From positions 1-64,000 of the forward strand of contig JABSQH010000038.1 in the NCBI GenBank assembly GCA_013213745.1: a stretch of 64,000 nt of DNA, given 5' to 3'. The notes beneath the pieces were generated by a model that saw only the letters and a program-made list of their open reading frames with translations, had not been told where the DNA came from and ran no database searches. This DNA comes from Ilumatobacteraceae bacterium. Its GTDB lineage: Bacteria; Actinomycetota; Acidimicrobiia; Acidimicrobiales; Ilumatobacteraceae. Made by a program: the position numbers and the translations under genes. Shown piece after piece: positions 59,727-64,000 of this stretch (positions within the stretch are counted from its first letter, which is position 1; every line of letters starts with the position of its first letter).

Positions 59727-60118
59727 ATGCCATTGCCCCGTCGCTTCTCACTCGCTCGCTCCGCGATGCTCACCGCGGCATTGGTCCTGGCCACGGCGTG
59801 CGGCAGCTCCGAAGACGACGGTGCAGCTGACACCGCCCCACGACGGCAACGGCTGGCACGTCGGCAACGACGACACCGGCGTCGGCCGAGACCGAAACAA
59901 CCGATGCCCCGACGACCGCAGCACCAACGACCGCAGCACCAACGACCGCAGCACCAACGACCGCAGCACCAACGACCGACGACGCGGCGACGACCACCGA
60001 GGCACCCGCCGACGAGGCGATCGCCGAGACCGCCATCGTCGACAACACCGACTGGCAGCAGCAGGTGTGCGACCAGCCACTTCCCTCACCGCAACACCGA
60101 CCCCACCCCCACCGGTGA
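59727..60118 (+). pseudogene. Frameshifted lipoprotein with APTTA repeats
   Basis: ATG at 59727 starts a lipoprotein signal (lipobox LATAC; Cys near 26). Near 59840 the frame moves, and the second frame reads ETTDAPTTAAPTTAAPTT, four APTTA units, and a short tail VDNTDWQQQVCDQPLPSP ending at the stop at 60118. The linker type equals that of the two intact lipoproteins nearby, but no binding domain remains. A tandem 15-base repeat is visible at about 59935-59975. Confidence 0.65.
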
Positions 60119-60152
60119 GCGAAACGGCCCACAGGGGGCCACTTCGCTCACC
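60114..60152. terminator. Strong hairpin between convergent genes
   Basis: GGTGAGCGAA (60114-60123) pairs with TTCGCTCACC (60143-60152), with a further inner GGCCC...GGGCC stem. Located between the lipoprotein pseudogene and the SDR stop; likely a bidirectional terminator. No T-tract. Confidence 0.7.
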
Positions 60153-60163
60153 GCAGAGCGTGG

Positions 60164-60937
60164 CTACTCGGGCGTGACGTAGGCGGCGGTGAGGCCACCG
60201 TCGACGGCCAGGTTGGCGCCGGTCACGTACGACGCATCGGGGGAGGCCAGGAACACCGCCGCGCCGGCCATCTCCTCGGCTTCGCCGAATCGTCCCATCG
60301 GCACGTGCACCAGGCGGCGCTGCTGCTTGTCCTCGGTATCGAGAAACGACATCAACAGCTCGGTACGCAACGGGCCCGGCGACAGCGCGTTGACCCTGAT
60401 CCCCTCACGGGCATGCACCACCGCCAGCTCCCGAGTGAGCGCAAGCACTGCGCCCTTGGAGGCCGTATACGCCACCTGCGGTGTCGCTGCCCCCACCGAC
60501 GCAACAAACGACGCGGTGTTGACGATCGCTCCCCCACCAGCCCGCCGCAGCGCAGGCACCCCGTGTTTGCAACCGAGCAATACACCGGTGACGTTGATCG
60601 CCAACGTTCGTTCGATCGTCGCCAAGTCGACGTCGACGGCATCGCCGTCGGAGTCGAGCATGACGCCGGCATTGTTGAACACGACGTCGACACGGCCGTA
60701 CTCGCGCTCGGCACCGGCGAAGAGCCCGACGACCGACGCATCGTCGGTGACGTCGACGGTGATGGCCGTCGCCTGCCCGCCCGCCGAACGCACCAACTCG
60801 GCGGCCTCATCGTTGGCGTCGGCTCGGATATCGGCACAGACGACAGCGGCCCCTTCAGCAGCAAACCGCAGCGCACTGGCGCGACCGATCCCGCTGCCCG
60901 TACCGGTGATCACGGCAACCATCCCTGCGAGACGCAT
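60164..60937 (-). CDS. Short-chain dehydrogenase/reductase
   Basis: A 257-residue classical SDR: VAVITGTGSGIGRASALRF (about 8-26), VVFNNAGVML (about 83), NTASFVASVG with catalytic Ser, YTASKGAVL (Tyr/Lys, about 154-162) and the C-terminal YVTGANLAVDGGLTAAY. NAD(H)-type is suggested by the Asp in VVCADIRAD. It starts 2 bases after the glutamine-synthetase-like gene stops, so the two act in one pathway. Confidence 0.9.
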   Translation of the reverse strand: MRLAGMVAVITGTGSGIGRASALRFAAEGAAVVCADIRADANDEAAELVRSAGGQATAITVDVTDDASVVGLFAGAEREYGRVDVVFNNAGVMLDSDGDAVDVDLATIERTLAINVTGVLLGCKHGVPALRRAGGGAIVNTASFVASVGAATPQVAYTASKGAVLALTRELAVVHAREGIRVNALSPGPLRTELLMSFLDTEDKQQRRLVHVPMGRFGEAEEMAGAAVFLASPDASYVTGANLAVDGGLTAAYVTPE

Positions 60938-60939
60938 CG

Positions 60940-62274
60940 TCAGATCCGCTCGAAGTAGCGGGTGCGTTCCCAGTCGGTCACCGACGCATGGAAGGCGTCG
61001 ACCTCGATGTCGTGGAAGTGGGCGTAGTGATCGACGACGTCGTCGCCGAATGCCTCACGCGCCACCGCGCTCGCCCGGAATGCCACCGTTGCATGCTCCA
61101 GCGTGCGCGGCACACGGGGGAGTTCCCGACTTTGGTAGACGTCACCGACGAACTCAGGTGGTGCGTCGATCCGTTCGTCGATGCCGCGCAACCCAGCCGC
61201 CAGCGATGCGGCATACGCCACGTAGGGATTGCAGTCGGCACCCGGAATCCGACACTCGATGCGCTTTGACGAGCCGACGCCGACGACGCGGAAGCCGGCC
61301 GTGCGGTTGTCGTGGGACCAAGCGATGCGGGTCGGCGCCCACGAGCCGTCGACGTACCGTTTGTACGAATTGATCGTGGGTGCATAACACGCCATGAAGT
61401 CATCGACGTGGGCCAGCCAACCGCCCAAGAACCAACTGAACACCTCGTCGGACTCGGCGAACACATTGGCACCCTCCTCGTTCCACAGCGACACATGGAG
61501 GTGGCAGCTCGATCCGGCATCGGCGCTGTGTGGTTTGGCCATGAAGGTCAACCCGACCCCCTCTCGATCCGCCAGCTCCTTCATCCCGTGCTTCATGAGT
61601 ACGTGCCGGTCGGCCATCGCCAACGCCTCGGCATGCCGCACGTTGATCTCGTGCTGTCCTCGGCCCCACTCACCTTTCGTGGTCTCGACCGGTATATCGC
61701 TGGCCCGCAGGGCCCGCCGCACAGCGCCGACGAACGGTTCGACGCGGGCGCCCTGCAGAAGGTGGTAGTCCTCGATGTACCACCCCGCTGGGCGCAGGTC
61801 GGCATACCCCTTGTCGTGGGCTGTCCGATAGGCGTCGTCGTACAGGAAGAACTCGAGTTCCGACGCCACCCTGGCCGTGAACCCTCGATCGGCGAGGCGT
61901 TCGATTTGGCAGCGGAGCATCGAGCGCGGCGCCACCGCCGTCGGCGTGTGATCGTGCTGGTGCACGTCGCACAACACGACCGCCGTCCGATCCGTCCACC
62001 CGGCGCGCCGCAGTGTTTCGCGATCAGGCACCAGATGGAAGTCGCCGTACCCCTGCTCCCAACTGGCGTACTCGTACCCCGGAGTCGGCTCCATCTCCAT
62101 GTCGACGGTGAGCAGGTAGTCGCACGCATGGGTCCCGTCGGTGAGACCGACCTCGAGGAAGAAATCGGCATCGAAACGTTTGCCGAGCAGCCGTCCGTAG
62201 TGGTCGGTGAATCCGACGACGACGGTGTCGATCTCGTCGGCGGCGACGGCAGCGGCCAGTTCCTCGGGCGTCAT
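60940..62274 (-). CDS. Glutamine-synthetase-like ligase (gamma-glutamylpolyamine type)
   Basis: A 444-residue GS-fold enzyme: VASELEFFLYDD (metal Glu), GWYIEDYHLLQG, KGEWGRGQHEINVRHAEAL, the GSSCHLHVSLW and NSYKRYVDGSWAPTRIAWSHD blocks, and SKRIECRIPGADCNPYVAYA. The family includes PuuA/GlnA3-type gamma-glutamylpolyamine synthetases and other amine ligases; it is not the housekeeping GlnA because the adenylylation loop region and ends differ. The ATG at 62274 is chosen; an ORF 30 bases longer is not protein-like. Paired with an SDR, which suggests amine or amino-acid catabolism. Confidence 0.87.
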   Translation of the reverse strand: MTPEELAAAVAADEIDTVVVGFTDHYGRLLGKRFDADFFLEVGLTDGTHACDYLLTVDMEMEPTPGYEYASWEQGYGDFHLVPDRETLRRAGWTDRTAVVLCDVHQHDHTPTAVAPRSMLRCQIERLADRGFTARVASELEFFLYDDAYRTAHDKGYADLRPAGWYIEDYHLLQGARVEPFVGAVRRALRASDIPVETTKGEWGRGQHEINVRHAEALAMADRHVLMKHGMKELADREGVGLTFMAKPHSADAGSSCHLHVSLWNEEGANVFAESDEVFSWFLGGWLAHVDDFMACYAPTINSYKRYVDGSWAPTRIAWSHDNRTAGFRVVGVGSSKRIECRIPGADCNPYVAYAASLAAGLRGIDERIDAPPEFVGDVYQSRELPRVPRTLEHATVAFRASAVAREAFGDDVVDHYAHFHDIEVDAFHASVTDWERTRYFERI

Positions 62275-62297
62275 CGCACGAGCATGCCACCCAGCGC

Positions 62298-62926
62298 ATG
62301 GCATCGTTGGCGCTGATGGCCTCCACCGCGCGGCGCGACTTCATCCACGACTCGCTCGAGCTGTATCGCACCACCACTCGCGAGAGCCTCGACGGGCTGA
62401 CGACCGACGAACTCCTGTGGCGAACAGCACCCGACTCGATGTCGATCGGTCTGCTCGCCTGGCACATCTCTCGTGTGCACGATCTGCGGATCCAGACGCG
62501 TGCTCGTCGGGTCGACCAACTCTGGGACAGCGACGGGTGGGCGGAGCGGTTCGAGCGCTCGCCGTCCCGCCGCAGCGACACCGGGTTCGGGTTCGCCGCC
62601 GAGGAGATAGACATCGTCGTCATACCGCCGACCGACGTGCTCTACGCATACCTCGAAGCGACATGGACGGCGACGTTCGATGCGCTCAAAGCTGTTGACG
62701 ACGCAGCCCTGCTGACGACCATGGTCGACGGCCCACTCGGTGGGCAGCTCACCCTGGCCGATCTGTACCGCTCGTTGATCTGGGAGGTCAACCAACACGC
62801 CGGACAGATGGCCTACCTGCGAGGTCTCCGCGGAGACCTCGAAGATGCCCACAAGATGAGCCCGGTGTGGGTCGACGCAGCCGCCACCGCCGACAACATC
62901 TCGGAGTTCCGGTCGGCGAGACGACG
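62298..62926 (+). CDS. DinB-superfamily protein, no stop codon before zwf
   Basis: From ATG at 62298 (or 62316) a frame reads TARRDFIHDSLELYRTTT, ESLDGLTTDELLWRTAP, SIGLLAWHISRVHDLRIQ (His), then NQHAGQMAYLRGLRGDL, the usual end of a DinB/DUF664 four-helix protein (metal-binding His). Expected length is about 190 residues, but no in-frame stop follows: the frame stays open across the antisense strand of the zwf gene to the window end. The given end is the edge of zwf, not a true stop. Confidence 0.6.
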
Positions 62927-62927
62927 A

Positions 62928-64000
62928 TTACACACCGTCGACCCATGGGTCGCGCCACGATCCGCTGCCGCGCACGATGTTGTCGGCCGCGGTCGGACCG
63001 AGCGTGCCGGGTGCGTATGCGTGGACAGGTGGCGGCGATTCGAGCAACGGAGCAAGGATCCGCCATTCCTCCTCGACTGCGTCCTGCCGGGCGAAGTGAC
63101 GCACGTCGCCGTGCATCCCAGCGACGAACAGCACCTCGTAGGGCGTCGGGTCCTCACCGCCTTCGTCGGCGAAGGCCATGTCCATCGTGATTGGCCCTGG
63201 CGAGACGCTGTCGGCGCGGTGGGCATCGAGCGTCATCTGAATCGCCGTATTCGGATTGACCCGGATGACCAGCTGATCCGGCTCGGCGCGGCGCCCCTGG
63301 AACTGGCCGAAGCCGAGCTTCGGAGGGTGCTTGAACACGAGTCGCACCTCGGTCATCGTCGCCGCAAGGTGCTTGCCCGCACGGATGAAGACCGGAACGC
63401 CCGACCAGCGCCAGTTGTCGATGTCGAGCTTGAGCGCCACGAACGTCTCGGTGGCCGATCCGTCGGCCACACCCGGCGTATCGAGGTAGCCGTCGTACTG
63501 ACCGCGCACGTAGTGCGTTGGATCGGCCGGCTTGATCGCCCGCATCGCCGCGACGACTGCGTCGCGCATCACTTCGGGGTAGTTGCCCGCAGGCGGCTCC
63601 ATGATGGTCGCCGCCAGTACCTGGAGCAGGTGGTTCACCACCACATCACGCAACGCCCCGACCGGGTCGTAGAAATGGCCTCGGTCCTCGACGCCGAACG
63701 ACTCGAGCATGGTGATCTGGATCGACTCGACGAAGTGTCGGTTCCACACCGGCTCGAGCATCATGTTGGCGAATCGCAGGTAGAGCAATTCCTCGACGCC
63801 CATCTTGCCGAGCCAATGATCGACGCGCAGGATCTGTTCCTCGCGCACGTACTCATGGAGTTCGGCGGCCAATGCGCGCGCCGATTCGAGGTCGTGACCA
63901 AACGGTTTCTCGATCATCACGCGCGCATCGGCGGTGAGACCAGCCTCACTGAGGCCACGGACGACACGGGCAAAGAGAAACGGCGGAATCTCCAGGTAGT
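62928..64000 (-). CDS. zwf: Glucose-6-phosphate dehydrogenase, 3' part
   Basis: The C-terminal 356 residues of G6PD; the 5' end lies outside the window. [38 protein letters not shown] (the substrate-site motif, usually RIDHYLGKE; here Trp and Met differ), [24 protein letters not shown] and [14 protein letters not shown] identify it. It makes 6-phosphogluconolactone and NAD(P)H in the pentose phosphate route. The Tyr/Glu differences in the signature hint at a divergent clade. Confidence 0.88.
   Translation of the reverse strand, partial: YLEIPPFLFARVVRGLSEAGLTADARVMIEKPFGHDLESARALAAELHEYVREEQILRVDHWLGKMGVEELLYLRFANMMLEPVWNRHFVESIQITMLESFGVEDRGHFYDPVGALRDVVVNHLLQVLAATIMEPPAGNYPEVMRDAVVAAMRAIKPADPTHYVRGQYDGYLDTPGVADGSATETFVALKLDIDNWRWSGVPVFIRAGKHLAATMTEVRLVFKHPPKLGFGQFQGRRAEPDQLVIRVNPNTAIQMTLDAHRADSVSPGPITMDMAFADEGGEDPTPYEVLFVAGMHGDVRHFARQDAVEEEWRILAPLLESPPPVHAYAPGTLGPTAADNIVRGSGSWRDPWVDGV

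Noticed and set aside
59935-59975. Short tandem units that look like a CRISPR array
   Set aside because: They are contiguous 15-base repeats encoding APTTA in a lipoprotein linker, with no spacers; the similar tract at 52570-52670 is the same.

Overview
The window reads as chromosome from a high-GC actinobacterium. Codon use is strongly G/C-ending, many genes overlap by 1-4 bases, GTG starts are common, and the set of TetR, SRPBCC, F420/PPOX-type, MpaB and DtxR/IdeR-type iron control features is typical of Actinobacteria. I infer an Acidimicrobiia (Ilumatobacter-like) host, but no rRNA or marker gene in the window proves it. I saw no tRNA, rRNA, CRISPR array, prophage or intact insertion sequence.

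Layout. 0-2.8 kb (minus): a three-gene operon of a CysK-like PLP enzyme, a SenB-type (selenosugar synthase family) glycosyltransferase and a methyltransferase. It is divergent from an unusual glutaredoxin-glutaredoxin-thioredoxin reductase fusion (2.8-4.3 kb). 4.3-6 kb: a K+-channel-like membrane protein and small proteins. 6.1-7.9 kb: GTP-type PEP carboxykinase with a Ser in place of the P-loop Cys.

8-25.4 kb is a large cobalamin (B12) locus built as two divergent arms. The minus arm (cobQ, cobN, fused chlI-chlD, cbiX) starts behind a recognisable cobalamin riboswitch at about 16.04-16.14 kb. The plus arm holds cobO, cobB, a ribbon-helix-helix/CobI fusion, cobM, cbiD, cobL, a CbiG-CobJ fusion, a 2[4Fe-4S] ferredoxin, cbiC/cobH and cobA. 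Together they cover uroporphyrinogen III to adenosylcobyric acid except for a recognisable precorrin-6A reductase, and they carry both early-insertion and late-insertion cobalt chelatases.

25.4-34.3 kb: TetR regulators, SDRs, SRPBCC proteins, a DoxX-like protein and an MpaB/rubber-oxygenase family protein, with several decayed genes (an SDR, two TetRs and an amidohydrolase fragment). 34.3-38.3 kb: a tight catabolic operon (VOC dioxygenase-like, type I sulfatase, epoxide-hydrolase-like alpha/beta hydrolase, AhpD/CMD protein) divergent from a TetR. 38.4-46.4 kb: S51 peptidase, methyltransferases, ComB-like phosphosulfolactate phosphatase, amidinotransferase/DDAH family enzyme, MFS exporter and a Nfu-N protein, with three copies of a 56-58 bp palindromic repeat in gaps. 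46.5-47.4 kb holds two merged pseudogenes (AgcS symporter and a PLP decarboxylase).

47.5-60.1 kb is an iron/heme acquisition island: MhuD-like heme oxygenase, DUF2470-SIP ferric reductase fusion, FepC/G/D-type ABC transporter, HugZ-like protein, HmuT-like heme-binding lipoprotein, a second Fe-siderophore binding lipoprotein and a small lipoprotein sharing a C-terminal domain with it. Several sites resembling DtxR/IdeR iron boxes lie at the promoters. Remains of two SIP genes, a binding-protein fragment and a frameshifted lipoprotein show turnover of uptake systems. 60.2-64 kb: SDR plus glutamine-synthetase-like operon, a DinB-like protein lacking a stop codon, and the 3' part of glucose-6-phosphate dehydrogenase running off the window.
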